Shown here piece after piece: positions 9,293 through 17,728 of a stretch of 64,000 bases of DNA; position 1 is the first letter of the stretch, and each line of letters begins with the position of its first letter. The notes under the pieces are model-generated. The model was not told the DNA's origin. It was given only the letters and a program-made list of their open reading frames with translations, and searched no databases. A program made the position numbers and the translations under genes. The DNA comes from Rhodophyticola sp017644125. Lineage in GTDB: Bacteria > Pseudomonadota > Alphaproteobacteria > Rhodobacterales > Rhodobacteraceae. The stretch lies in NCBI RefSeq assembly GCF_042140125.1, contig NZ_CP159473.1; one strand, 5' to 3'.

Positions 9293-10135
9293 TCAGGCAG
9301 GCGTGAACCTGTCTTCCGGCTCGAAACCGGCGATAAGGCGTTTGCGTCTTGCAGTGATCATGTCGGCCACGCGGGCCATGGCCATCCCGCGCATGAACAC
9401 CGTTATCGGAAAGAACATCCATAGCGCGACCATCCAGACCATGGTTTGCTGCGATGTCACCAGCGACATTTCGAGATGCGTGGAACCGATCCGCAGGATA
9501 ACCGGCATGAAGTAAGGCAGCAGGAAGCCTAACAAAATGTTAATCCGGGAGTCGCGCATCAGGCGGGTGACCACATCGCCGCCGGTCGTCGGATCGAATG
9601 TGGGCAGATTGACCCAGACATTGAAGGCCGATTGCCGGTTCGGCCATTGTTGAAGGCGCACCAGGATCGCGAAAATCGAGAGGGTCAGAAGCCCGATCAG
9701 CGCCGACAGGCCGGCCATGATCTGAAGCTGCAGGACCAACTGAATGTCGGTATCGGCGGGAAGCTGCGCAACAAACAGGCTGAGCGGGCTGAACGGAAAA
9801 TCCATGGCCTTGCCGATGACAAGGCCCGTGGCATTCACCACCAGCGACATGGTCGACGCACTGTCGGCGGAACTGACCACCACGCTCAGCAGAAACAGGG
9901 TGACGAAAAGCGAAATCACGCGAACCCGGTTATAAGGCGGCGCGTCGCGAAACTCGATCAGGCCCGGGTAGGTCGAGGCGTATTCGGAAAAGGTGAAGAT
10001 CCCGGCAAAGAGGCCGATCAGCGTGACGATCTGGGTCGTCTCCAGGCTGGTGCCCGGTATCAGCAGGGATGGTGTGGAAATGACGACCAATACGACGACC
10101 GCCCGAACCACAGCGCCTGCAAGCTGTGAGATCAC
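9293..10135 (-). CDS. Conserved hypothetical multi-pass membrane protein
   Basis: I do not recognise a characterised family. The 280 residues show about six hydrophobic segments: near residues 10-30, 35-50, 75-95, 130-165, 195-215 and 225-250. The SADSASTMSLVVNATG stretch after the third and a positively charged tail (ITARRKRLIAGF) are notable. It lies immediately upstream of the frameshifted nuclease/phosphatase-family gene with essentially no gap, so the two probably form one unit. Its 252-base upstream region holds two striking inverted repeats (10261-10289 and 10315-10339). Topology suggests an inner-membrane protein. No function should be assumed. Confidence 0.7.
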   Translation of the reverse strand: MISQLAGAVVRAVVVLVVISTPSLLIPGTSLETTQIVTLIGLFAGIFTFSEYASTYPGLIEFRDAPPYNRVRVISLFVTLFLLSVVVSSADSASTMSLVVNATGLVIGKAMDFPFSPLSLFVAQLPADTDIQLVLQLQIMAGLSALIGLLTLSIFAILVRLQQWPNRQSAFNVWVNLPTFDPTTGGDVVTRLMRDSRINILLGFLLPYFMPVILRIGSTHLEMSLVTSQQTMVWMVALWMFFPITVFMRGMAMARVADMITARRKRLIAGFEPEDRFTPA

Positions 10136-10260
10136 TGCCCTTTACCTTCGACCTGGACTGAACCTGTTCGTGCAGGTCCTTTTTTTCATGTATTCGCCCC
10201 AATCTGTCTTTGGGGTGCCTCAATAACCGCAATCTTGCGCACATTCAGATCGTGAAGCAA

Positions 10261-10289
10261 GCTTCTGATTCCATGCATGGAATCGAAGC
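10261..10289. repeat. Long near-perfect palindrome upstream of the membrane protein gene
   Basis: GATTCCATG followed directly by CATGGAATC (10267-10284) is an exact 18-bp palindrome. It extends through GCTTC at 10261-10265 and GAAGC at 10285-10289 with one bulged T. No T-run follows, so it resembles an operator or cruciform more than a terminator. Confidence 0.6.
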
Positions 10290-10314
10290 GGCGCTTTTGA
10301 GCTCAGGGGTGTCT

Positions 10315-10339
10315 CCCGATTGCATCACCTGCAATCGGG
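10315..10339. repeat. 10-bp perfect inverted repeat
   Basis: CCCGATTGCA and TGCAATCGGG are exact reverse complements separated by TCACC. The hairpin lies 49 bases past the leuD stop codon on the leuD strand but lacks a clear T-tract. It could be a weak leuD terminator or a regulatory site for the downstream gene. Confidence 0.55.
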
Positions 10340-10387
10340 GTTAGACACCGATCTCGGATCGCCCGCTAGATGTGGTGTGCCGGGCTC

Positions 10388-10993
10388 TCAGACCCAGGGG
10401 TGTTCGGCGCGTGCCCGCTGTTCGAAGCTGGCGATCGCGTCGGATTTTTCCATTGTCAGGCCGATATCGTCAAGACCGTTCAGAAGGCAATGCCTCTTGT
10501 GCGCGTCCACCTCGAACGCGAACACCTCTCCATCCGATGAGGTGACGGTTTGCGCTTCGAGATCGACGATCATCCTGGCATTGGAGCCTTTTTCCGCGTC
10601 TTTCATCAGAACGTCCACCTGCTCTTGCGGCAGCGCGATGGGCAGGATCCCGTTCTTGAAGCAGTTGTTGAAGAAGATATCGGCGAAGCTGGGTGCGATC
10701 ACGCAGCGGATGCCGAAATCCAGCAGCGCCCAGGGCGCGTGTTCGCGTGAGGAGCCGCAGCCGAAGTTATCGCCTGCCACGAGGATCTCCGCGTCACGAT
10801 AGGCGGGCTTGTTGAGCACGAAATCGGGGATCTCGTTGCCATCATCGTCATAGCGCATCTCATCGAAGAGGTTCACGCCAAGGCCCGAGCGTTTGATCGT
10901 TTTCAGGAACTGCTTGGGGATGATCATGTCGGTGTCGATATTGATCAGGGGCATGGGGGCGGCGATGCCGATCAGCTTGGTGAACTTGTCCAT
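10388..10993 (-). CDS. leuD: 3-isopropylmalate dehydratase small subunit
   Basis: Small subunit of isopropylmalate isomerase, which converts 2- to 3-isopropylmalate together with LeuC. 201 residues, normal length. Diagnostic blocks are NIDTDMIIPKQFLK (about 19-32), the swivel-domain FGCGSSREHAPWALLDFG (about 76-93) and FADIFFNNCFKNGILPI. Its partner leuC lies 3.6 kb upstream on the same strand, with a DUF4198 gene on this strand and HupE and MFS genes on the other strand between them, so it is probably transcribed separately. The 377 bases upstream contain a decayed gene fragment. Confidence 0.97.
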   Translation of the reverse strand: MDKFTKLIGIAAPMPLINIDTDMIIPKQFLKTIKRSGLGVNLFDEMRYDDDGNEIPDFVLNKPAYRDAEILVAGDNFGCGSSREHAPWALLDFGIRCVIAPSFADIFFNNCFKNGILPIALPQEQVDVLMKDAEKGSNARMIVDLEAQTVTSSDGEVFAFEVDAHKRHCLLNGLDDIGLTMEKSDAIASFEQRARAEHPWV

Positions 10994-11011
10994 GGGGCGC
11001 TCCGAACGGGC

Positions 11012-11185
11012 TTAGGGTATGAAGCCGCTTTGTTTAATATATTGGTCCAGGAAACAACCCTCCGGCGGGGTGCGGTTCTTGTTCCATTTGCGGATTTGAT
11101 CGCTGAACAGATGCACGACCCGGGTTTCCTCGGTGATATAGGGCTCGACCCCGCCCTCTGCGTTGTAGAACAGATCGGTCAGCCA
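11012..11185 (-). pseudogene. C-terminal fragment of an unidentified gene (glycosyltransferase-like)
   Basis: A 57-codon frame with no start codon begins right after a TAG at 11186-11188 and ends at TAA 11012. Its sequence is clearly protein-like: LTDLFYNAEGGVEPY, then ETRVVHLFSDQIRKW, then PPEGCFLDQYIK. The pattern of a His-Leu helix followed by PPEGxFL and a terminal short helix recalls the C-termini of DXD-type sugar transferases, but this is a tentative memory-based match. Its base composition is lower in GC than its neighbours. The remaining 180 bases up to the DUF4198 gene (11189-11370) hold nothing recognisable. It is probably the relic of a gene deleted between leuD and the DUF4198 gene. 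Confidence 0.5.
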
Positions 11186-11370
11186 CTACCTTACCTTTTG
11201 GCGTTTGCAGGGAAGGCTTGTCGCGACGGGCTGTTTATGCGGGTCAGTGGTCCGGGACACCGCAATCGATGGAAGGGGGTGTTGGGCCACGGCAAGAGGC
11301 ATGCAGACAAGATGGTTTGGGACGCTTTGCGACAAGTGGCGATACCCCCCGCACTACCAAGGTGCGGCGG

Positions 11371-12174
11371 CTACGGCACGGCAAAGGTCATGTTCGCCCA
11401 ATGGGTGGCCCAGATCGCATCGCCCTCCGCCTCGGGCTCCAGGGGTTCGAGGAAGACGGCGTCCGCCATGTAGATCATGCCGGACCGGACCGGAAGCACC
11501 ACCACCCCGTTGGCATCGGTCCGGTGATAGGTGATCGTCACCTCGTCGGCCGGATCCCGGGCGAAGAGTTCCACCTGGTAGTCGGCCTGAGGCGCGCCGT
11601 CATACCATAGCTGAACGGGCATGCCGCCGCCGACGTCATCGGTGTAGGGGTTGGCCAGCGCCACAAGCTCGGCCCTCAGCCCCACACGGCTGTCCGCGCC
11701 GACACCGTCGCCCACGGCAACCATGGATTTTGCGTAGCGGATATAGATCTCGCGGACATTCTCCCGGCTGAGGTCGCGGGTTTCATGCATGGCGGTGACA
11801 TCGCCCAGATCCTTGTGCTCCGCAAAAGCAAGGAACCGCTCCCATTCGGACCATGTCAGCCGGTTTTCGGTGGTCTGATGGACGATAACGGCCAGCCCGC
11901 CGGGCAGGTCGCCCATCGACAGCGCAGGGATATCTCCAAAGCGCCCCTCCACCGGCCGGATGTCGCCGCCCGCGAACACGTCGAAGCGCACGAAATTGCG
12001 CGGCAGATAGGATATGGGTCCGCCTGAAAACGCCTGCCCGACCCTGAGATGTGCCGTGAGCGTTTCGCCGGGCGCGACCGCGTAGTGCTCGGCGTCGATC
12101 CAGAATTCATGTGCCCCGGCCTTGCCTGCCACGAGAAACAGGGCGAGTGTCGCCAAAGCCAACCAGTTCGCCAT
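11371..12174 (-). CDS. DUF4198-domain periplasmic protein
   Basis: 267 residues beginning with a signal peptide (MANWLALATLALFLVAGKAGAH, cleavage near AGA-HEF). The mature start HEFWIDAEHYAVAPGET is typical of DUF4198, a beta-rich domain found with nickel/cobalt uptake systems and HupE proteins. The longer frame upstream is rejected because ATG 12174 is preceded by GAAGGA. It is divergent from the HupE-like gene with only 13 bases between start codons. The two products are likely to work together in metal (Ni or Co) acquisition; this is inferred from domain association, not from metal ligands I can prove, though the N-terminal His/Glu/Asp cluster is suggestive. Confidence 0.8.
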   Translation of the reverse strand: MANWLALATLALFLVAGKAGAHEFWIDAEHYAVAPGETLTAHLRVGQAFSGGPISYLPRNFVRFDVFAGGDIRPVEGRFGDIPALSMGDLPGGLAVIVHQTTENRLTWSEWERFLAFAEHKDLGDVTAMHETRDLSRENVREIYIRYAKSMVAVGDGVGADSRVGLRAELVALANPYTDDVGGGMPVQLWYDGAPQADYQVELFARDPADEVTITYHRTDANGVVVLPVRSGMIYMADAVFLEPLEPEAEGDAIWATHWANMTFAVP

Positions 12175-12187
12175 CGGATATCCTTCC

Positions 12188-13318
12188 ATGTCTCCATTCA
12201 GCATGTTGCGCGTTGTTCTTGTGTCAATGGCGCTTGTGATCACGACATGGCCGGCGGCGGCGCATGAGATCCGCCCGACGATCGGCGATATCGCCGTCAC
12301 CCGTACAGAAGCGACCCTCAGTCTGCGCCTGGCATTGGAGGCGCTGGTGGCCGATATCGATCTCGGCGCGGTGAGTGACACCAACGATGCGCCCGAAGCC
12401 GCCCTCTACGATCGGCTGCGCGCAATGGCGCCTGCGGATCTGGAGGCCGCGTTCCGCGTGGCGTGGCCCCGGATCGCCGACGGCTTCATCATCGAGGTGG
12501 ATGGGACACGGCTGACCCCTGAAATCGTCAGCGTCGACATTCCAGAAACGGGCGATACCGACCTGCCGCGCGACAGTTTCCTGACCATCGCGGCCGATCT
12601 GCCCCCGGGGGACGCCGGCGTGCGGGTTGGTCTTTCGCCCGCCCTTGGCACCTTCATACCTCGCCAGGTGGGTGGCGGAGAGGATGCATATGAGGGCTTT
12701 CTTGACGGGGGCGAGCTGACGCCTGCACTGCCTCGCGCGGACGTTCTGACCGAAGACGCCGGTGCCGTCTTTCTGCGCTACATCGTGGCCGGGTTTGACC
12801 ACATCATCCCGAAGGGACTTGATCATATCCTGTTCGTGCTGGGGCTGTTCTTCTTTTCGATGCACATACGCCCGCTGCTGTTCCAGGTCACCGCCTTCAC
12901 GCTGGCCCATACGATCACGCTGGCCCTCGCCTCCACAGGTGTGGTCAGTGTTCCCGCCAGCGTCGTGGAGCCGCTGATCGCGGCCTCGATCGTCTATGTC
13001 GGCATCGAAAATACGCTTGGGCGCGGCAACATGCGGGCCAGAACCGCGCTTGTCTTTGCCTTCGGCCTTCTGCACGGGCTTGGATTTGCCAGCGTATTGG
13101 GGGATTTCGGCATCGCGACGGAGCGGTTTGGCTGGGCGCTTGCCGGGTTCAATATCGGGGTCGAGCTGGGGCAGCTGGCGGTGATCGCCGGTGCGTTTCT
13201 GACCGTCGGGCTCTGGTTCGGAAAGAAGGAGTTCTACCGGCCCTTCATCGCCGTACCGGCATCGCTCGCGATTGCCGCGGTCGGGGCCTATTGGGTTGTG
13301 GAACGCACATTGCTCTGA
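12188..13318 (+). CDS. HupE/UreJ-family protein, putative metal permease
   Basis: About 376 residues. The N-terminus is a signal/anchor (MLRVVLVSMALVITTWPAAAHE), then a periplasmic region of about 180 residues, then a C-terminal HupE/UreJ_2 domain of about 165 residues with six or seven helices and the His-rich signature FDHIIPKGLDHILFVLG followed by AHTITLALA and FGLLHGLGFA. HupE proteins are nickel permeases in hydrogenase and urease loci. No such locus is nearby, so the metal is unproven. The start at ATG 12188 is uncertain (ATG 12203 is also possible) and neither has a good Shine-Dalgarno, which is odd. The MFS gene follows 27 bases downstream. Confidence 0.82.
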   Translation: MSPFSMLRVVLVSMALVITTWPAAAHEIRPTIGDIAVTRTEATLSLRLALEALVADIDLGAVSDTNDAPEAALYDRLRAMAPADLEAAFRVAWPRIADGFIIEVDGTRLTPEIVSVDIPETGDTDLPRDSFLTIAADLPPGDAGVRVGLSPALGTFIPRQVGGGEDAYEGFLDGGELTPALPRADVLTEDAGAVFLRYIVAGFDHIIPKGLDHILFVLGLFFFSMHIRPLLFQVTAFTLAHTITLALASTGVVSVPASVVEPLIAASIVYVGIENTLGRGNMRARTALVFAFGLLHGLGFASVLGDFGIATERFGWALAGFNIGVELGQLAVIAGAFLTVGLWFGKKEFYRPFIAVPASLAIAAVGAYWVVERTLL

Positions 13319-13345
13319 TGCGCAGACAGGCGTAAGGGCGATCTC

Positions 13346-14578
13346 ATGCGCCGCTTTCTCATCGACAATCGCCGTTGGCTGGCAACAGGGCTGCTGCTGA
13401 CCTTCGGCTCCTCCTTCGGTCAAACCTGGTTCATTTCGCTGTTCGCGGGCGAGATCCGTGCGGAATACGGGTTGACCGACGGGCAATGGGGGGCGCTCTA
13501 CACGCTTGCCACGCTCAGTTCGGCCGTGTTGCTGCTCAGCCGCGGGTCTCTGGCCGATACGGTCCCCTTCTCGCGTCTGGTGCCGCTGGTTGCGGGCATG
13601 TTTGCGGTCGCGGCGCTGGCGATGGCGTTCGGCAGCTCGATCTGGGCTTTGGGCATCGCGGTCTTTCTGTTGCGGTTTTGCGGGCAGGGCATGTTCAGCC
13701 ATGTGGCGGCCACCGCGATGGGCCGCTGGTTCGTCGCCACGCGCGGCAAGGCGGTTGCGATCAAGGGGCTGGGCTACCCGATGGGCGAGATGGTGCTGCC
13801 CTTTCTGGTCGTGATGCTGATCAGCGGCATCGGGTGGCGCGCCACATGGGGCGTCACGGCGGCGGTAATCGGTCTGCTGATCCTGCCGGTGCTGATGCTG
13901 CTGCTTGCGCAGGACCGCGTTCCAAGCGGCCAGACCGAAGCCGTGGGCAGCACCGGACTCGGCGGGCGTCACTGGCGCCGAGGCGAGGTATTGCGGCACT
14001 GGCTTTTCCCCGCGCTGATCCCGCTCATGCTGACACCGGGCTTCATCGGCACCGTGGTGTTCTTTCATCAGGTCCATATCGCGGAAATCAAGGGCTGGTC
14101 GCTGGCGCAGATGGCCCCGGCCTATCCGGTATTCGCCACCGTCACCGTGGTCACGTCGCTGATCGCCGGATGGGCAGCGGACCGGTTCGGCGCGGACAAA
14201 TTCCTGCCGGTTGTGCTGGTGCCCATGGGCCTGTCCATGTTTCTGATCGGTCCGGCCGAAACACCCGCCCACTGGATGCTGACGCTTGCGGTTCTGGCGC
14301 TTACCCAAGGCATGGTCGGAACGCTTTGGGGGGCGTTTCTGCCGATGGTTTACGGCACCAATCATCTGGGGGCGGTGCGCTCGATGGTGATTGCGCTGAT
14401 GGTCTTTTCCACCGCGATCTGGCCGGGGATCACCGGCGCGCTGATCGACTGGGGCATTCCGTTCCCCGATCAGGGTATTGCCATGGGGCTGTGGTGCCTG
14501 CTGCTGGCTGCAGCCATGGGCCTCGTCCTGCGTCGATTGACGGCGGAGCGGCGGTCTCCCCCGGTGCCGATCCCTTAG
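13346..14578 (+). CDS. MFS transporter
   Basis: 410 residues with about twelve hydrophobic helices. The loop after helix 2 (LSRGSLADTVPFSRL) is a diverged copy of the MFS motif A, and a matching ADRFGADKFLP loop occurs after helix 8. The long central loop near 200 is short and basic, as in many nitrate/sugar-type members. The substrate is unknown. It follows the HupE-like gene with a 27-base gap and may be in its operon. It converges on leuC with a 35-base gap. Confidence 0.88.
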   Translation: MRRFLIDNRRWLATGLLLTFGSSFGQTWFISLFAGEIRAEYGLTDGQWGALYTLATLSSAVLLLSRGSLADTVPFSRLVPLVAGMFAVAALAMAFGSSIWALGIAVFLLRFCGQGMFSHVAATAMGRWFVATRGKAVAIKGLGYPMGEMVLPFLVVMLISGIGWRATWGVTAAVIGLLILPVLMLLLAQDRVPSGQTEAVGSTGLGGRHWRRGEVLRHWLFPALIPLMLTPGFIGTVVFFHQVHIAEIKGWSLAQMAPAYPVFATVTVVTSLIAGWAADRFGADKFLPVVLVPMGLSMFLIGPAETPAHWMLTLAVLALTQGMVGTLWGAFLPMVYGTNHLGAVRSMVIALMVFSTAIWPGITGALIDWGIPFPDQGIAMGLWCLLLAAAMGLVLRRLTAERRSPPVPIP

Positions 14579-14613
14579 CGCGATCCGCAGCCGGGGGGAG
14601 ACACCGCCGGGCG

Positions 14614-16020
14614 CTACATCATCTCGCGCACATCCGTCAGCCGCCCGGTCACCGCCGCCGCGGCGGCCATGGCGGGGCTCATCAGGTGGGTGCGCCCGCC
14701 GCGGCCCTGACGGCCTTCGAAGTTGCGGTTCGATGTCGCCGCGCAGCGTTCGCCCGGAGACAGCTGGTCGGGGTTCATCGCAAGGCACATGGAGCAGCCC
14801 GCAAGGCGCCACTCGAAGCCCGCCTCCTTGAAAATGTCGGCCAGCCCCTCCTCCTCGGCCTGGGCGCGGACGAGGCCGGAGCCGGGGACGACCATGGCGC
14901 GCAGGCCGGCCTTGATCTTCTTGCCTTTCAGGATCGCAGCGGCCGCGCGAAGGTCCTCGATCCGCCCATTGGTGCAGGAGCCGATGAAGACCGTATCGAT
15001 CTCGATTTCGGAAAGCGGCGTGCCGGGGGTCAGGCCCATGTAGTCGAGCGAGCGCTTCGCCGCTTCGACCTTGCCGCCCTTGAAGTCTTTGGGCGAGGGC
15101 ACTGCGCCGGTGATCGGCAGGACATCCTCGGGCGAGGTGCCCCAGGTGACGACCGGGGCGATGTCCTCGCCGCGGATCGTCACCACCTTGTCCCAATGCG
15201 CATCGTCGTCGGAGTAAAGCGTCTTCCACCAGGCAAGAGCGGCTTCCCATTGGGCGCCTTTCGGGGCGTGGGGGCGGCCCATGACATAGTCGAACGTGGT
15301 CTCGTCCGGCGCGATCAGGCCGGCCCGCGCGCCGCCTTCGATCGCCATGTTGCAGACGGTCATCCGCCCTTCCATGGACAGCGCCCGGATCGCCTCGCCG
15401 CAATACTCTATCACATAGCCGGTGCCGCCGGCGGTACCGGTTTCGCCGATGACGCTGAGCGTGATGTCCTTGGCCGTGACACCGGGGCGCAGTTTGCCGG
15501 TGATCTCCACCTTCATGTTCTTGCCCTTGCGCTGGATCAGCGTCTGCGTGGCGAGCACGTGCTCCACCTCGGAGGTGCCGATCCCGTGGGCCAGCGCACC
15601 GAAGGCGCCGTGGGTCGCCGTGTGGCTGTCGCCGCAGACCACGGTCATGCCCGGCAGGGTCCAGCCCTGTTCGGGGCCGACGATATGGACGATGCCCTGA
15701 CGGATATCGCTCACCGGGTAATAGTGGATGCCGAAATCACGCGCGTTCTTGTCTAGCGCCTCCACCTGGATCCGGCTTTCTTCGTTCATGCCGCCGCTCA
15801 GCCGGTCTGCCGTGGTCGGCACATTGTGATCCGGTACCGCGATGGTCTTGTCGGGGGCGTGAACCTTGCGGCCGGCCATGCGCAACCCTTCGAAGGCCTG
15901 CGGGCTGGTGACCTCATGCACAAGATGGCGGTCGATATAGAGAAGGCAGGTCCCGTCCTCGGCCTCATGGGCCAGGTGGGCATCCCAGATTTTATCGTAA
16001 AGCGTCTTGGGGGCGGTCAT
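14614..16020 (-). CDS. leuC: 3-isopropylmalate dehydratase large subunit
   Basis: Aconitase-family large subunit of the leucine-pathway isomerase, 468 residues. The three cysteines that ligate the [4Fe-4S] cluster are visible: C349 in GSCTNGR and C409 and C412 in GCSMC. Other family blocks are YIDRHLVHEVTSPQAFEGL near the N-terminus, GDSHTATHGAFGALAHGIGT, and NRNFEGRQGRGGRTHLMSP at the C-terminus. Start MTAPKTLYDKIWDAH at 16020 is the family start. It pairs with LeuD encoded 3.6 kb downstream on the same strand. A 31-codon frame lies upstream at 16072-16167. Confidence 0.97.
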   Translation of the reverse strand: MTAPKTLYDKIWDAHLAHEAEDGTCLLYIDRHLVHEVTSPQAFEGLRMAGRKVHAPDKTIAVPDHNVPTTADRLSGGMNEESRIQVEALDKNARDFGIHYYPVSDIRQGIVHIVGPEQGWTLPGMTVVCGDSHTATHGAFGALAHGIGTSEVEHVLATQTLIQRKGKNMKVEITGKLRPGVTAKDITLSVIGETGTAGGTGYVIEYCGEAIRALSMEGRMTVCNMAIEGGARAGLIAPDETTFDYVMGRPHAPKGAQWEAALAWWKTLYSDDDAHWDKVVTIRGEDIAPVVTWGTSPEDVLPITGAVPSPKDFKGGKVEAAKRSLDYMGLTPGTPLSEIEIDTVFIGSCTNGRIEDLRAAAAILKGKKIKAGLRAMVVPGSGLVRAQAEEEGLADIFKEAGFEWRLAGCSMCLAMNPDQLSPGERCAATSNRNFEGRQGRGGRTHLMSPAMAAAAAVTGRLTDVREMM

Positions 16021-16071
16021 GTCGTGCGGTCCTCGGGGCTGAGGGAAAAATCGGAAAGGCGGGAAACGGGG

Positions 16072-16167
16072 TCACATGACGATCAGACGTGCCCGTATCG
16101 CACCGCGCTGCCCAAAGAACCGCCAGGGCAGGCGTGCGTGGTCATCCATGTCGAAAACCCGTGTCAT
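16072..16167 (-). CDS. Possible short upstream frame before leuC
   Basis: A 31-residue frame on the leuC strand, ending 51 bases before the leuC start, in a 248-base gap that otherwise holds nothing I recognise. It is Arg-rich and aromatic (LPWRFFGQRGAIRARLIVM at the end). It has no clear Shine-Dalgarno and only two leucines, so it is not an obvious leucine attenuator peptide. Chance occurrence in GC-rich DNA is quite possible. Confidence 0.2.
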   Translation of the reverse strand: MTRVFDMDDHARLPWRFFGQRGAIRARLIVM

Positions 16168-16268
16168 GACAGGCCAGATACACTTGGGCGCGGGCACCCG
16201 CAAGTCTTGCGCCTTGCCGGAGCCATTACAGGCGATAGAGTGGCCTGAGCCCGAAGGAAAGGACCGGA

Positions 16269-17711
16269 ATGGAGCCCGCAGACCAGAACGATCCCAGAGC
16301 CGCGGTGGAGGCCCCGCCCGAACCGCCGGAACTGGGCGGAGAAGAGGCGCTCAATCAGGCCCTGGAACTGGGGCAGGAACTGTTCGAACAGGGCACGACC
16401 CTCTTCGACAGCCTGCTGCGGCCATGGAACTTCTATCAGCTCTGCATCGCGGTCGGGCTGGTTCTGGTCGCGATCTTGCTGCGTCGGCTTCTGGGTCCGC
16501 GCATCCGCGCCTGGATGGCCTCCCGCGAGGGGTGGCCGAAATGGCGGATGCGGGTTCTGGTGGTGGTCCACCGCCGCCTGATGCCGATCTTCTTCGTCAT
16601 CCTGATCTGGCTGGCGGTCTGGATCATGCGGGAGTTCACCTGGCCAAGCCGAAGTTACCTGCTCGGGATCATCGCCGAACTCGCGACCGCATGGCTGTTC
16701 GTGGTTTTCGTCACCCGCCTGATCCGCTCGCCGGTGATGCGCACGCTGGTCCGGTACGGCGCATGGATTTACGTGACGCTGGCGATCCTGAATGCCCGGG
16801 ACGAAGCGGCGCAGATCCTCGACAGCGTCGGCTTCCAGTTGGGCGATGTCCGCCTGTCGCTCCTGCTGGTCGTGCAGGGGATCGTGATCCTCGCGGCACT
16901 AGTGACCGGCGCGCGGTTCATCTCCGGCACCACGGCGGCCCGCGTGCAGGCGAACGAGGATATCTCTCCGTCGATGCGCGTTCTGGTCGTCAAGGCCGTT
17001 CAGGTGTTGCTCTACGGGGCGGCGTTCTTCATCGGGCTGCGCGCGATCGGCGTCGATCTGACCGGGCTTGCAGTCCTGTCGGGCGCCATCGGCGTGGGTC
17101 TTGGTTTCGGTCTGCAGAAGGTGGTCTCCAACCTCGTTTCCGGGGTCATCATCCTGCTCGACAAATCGATCAAGCCCGGCGATGTGATCAGCCTTGGCGA
17201 CACCTTCGGCTGGATCAACACGCTTGGTGCCCGCTATGCCAGCGTGGTGACGCGCGACGGCCGCGAATACCTGATCCCGAACGAGGACCTGATCACCAAT
17301 CAGGTTGTCAACTGGTCGCATTCCAACGAGTTCGTCCGCCTCGATATCTATTTCGGTACCGCCTATCACGATGACCCGCACAGCGTCCGCGAGATCGCGA
17401 TCGAGGCCGCCAGGGGCGTGGACAGGGTGTTGAGCTTCCGCCCGCCGGTTTGCCATATCGTTGGCTTCGGAGACAGCAGCGTGGACTACATCCTGCGGTT
17501 CTGGATCCGCGACCCGACCGGCGGGCTGACCAATATCCGCGGCAATGTCTATCTGGCCCTGTGGGATGCATTCCGCGAACACGGCATCTCGATCCCGTTC
17601 CCGCAACGCGAGGTCAAGGTGCTCGAAGGATCGAGTTCTGGAAACCCGGCAGGCCGACTGAGCATTGCCATGGGCGCAAACCGCCATATGTCTGGCCGGA
17701 TCGAGTGTTAG
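16269..17711 (+). CDS. Small-conductance mechanosensitive channel (MscS family)
   Basis: Inner-membrane channel that opens on hypo-osmotic shock. 480 residues: an acidic Pro-rich N-terminus, several hydrophobic helices between about 60 and 260, then the MscS core. The pore-lining helix is the Gly/Ala/Leu-rich LAVLSGAIGVGLGFGLQKVVSN (about 262-283), followed by the beta domain entry GVIILLDKSIKPGDVI, NLIPNEDL-type motif YLIPNEDLITNQVVNW, and a C-terminal alpha/beta domain. It belongs to the longer MscS type with extra N-terminal helices. The FMN reductase gene follows after 17 bases, and the two may be co-transcribed without functional linkage. Confidence 0.92.
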   Translation: MEPADQNDPRAAVEAPPEPPELGGEEALNQALELGQELFEQGTTLFDSLLRPWNFYQLCIAVGLVLVAILLRRLLGPRIRAWMASREGWPKWRMRVLVVVHRRLMPIFFVILIWLAVWIMREFTWPSRSYLLGIIAELATAWLFVVFVTRLIRSPVMRTLVRYGAWIYVTLAILNARDEAAQILDSVGFQLGDVRLSLLLVVQGIVILAALVTGARFISGTTAARVQANEDISPSMRVLVVKAVQVLLYGAAFFIGLRAIGVDLTGLAVLSGAIGVGLGFGLQKVVSNLVSGVIILLDKSIKPGDVISLGDTFGWINTLGARYASVVTRDGREYLIPNEDLITNQVVNWSHSNEFVRLDIYFGTAYHDDPHSVREIAIEAARGVDRVLSFRPPVCHIVGFGDSSVDYILRFWIRDPTGGLTNIRGNVYLALWDAFREHGISIPFPQREVKVLEGSSSGNPAGRLSIAMGANRHMSGRIEC

Positions 17712-17728
17712 GAACAAAAGGGGCCGGG

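Noticed and set aside
11030..11473. Plus-strand 147-codon frame downstream of leuD
   Set aside because: Antisense to both the minus-strand gene fragment and the DUF4198 gene, with no ribosome-binding site; the minus-strand readings are more protein-like.
12224..15403. Frame of more than 1000 codons on the minus strand across HupE, MFS and leuC
   Set aside because: It overlaps three recognisable genes in other frames and reads as Arg/Gln/Gly-rich nonsense.
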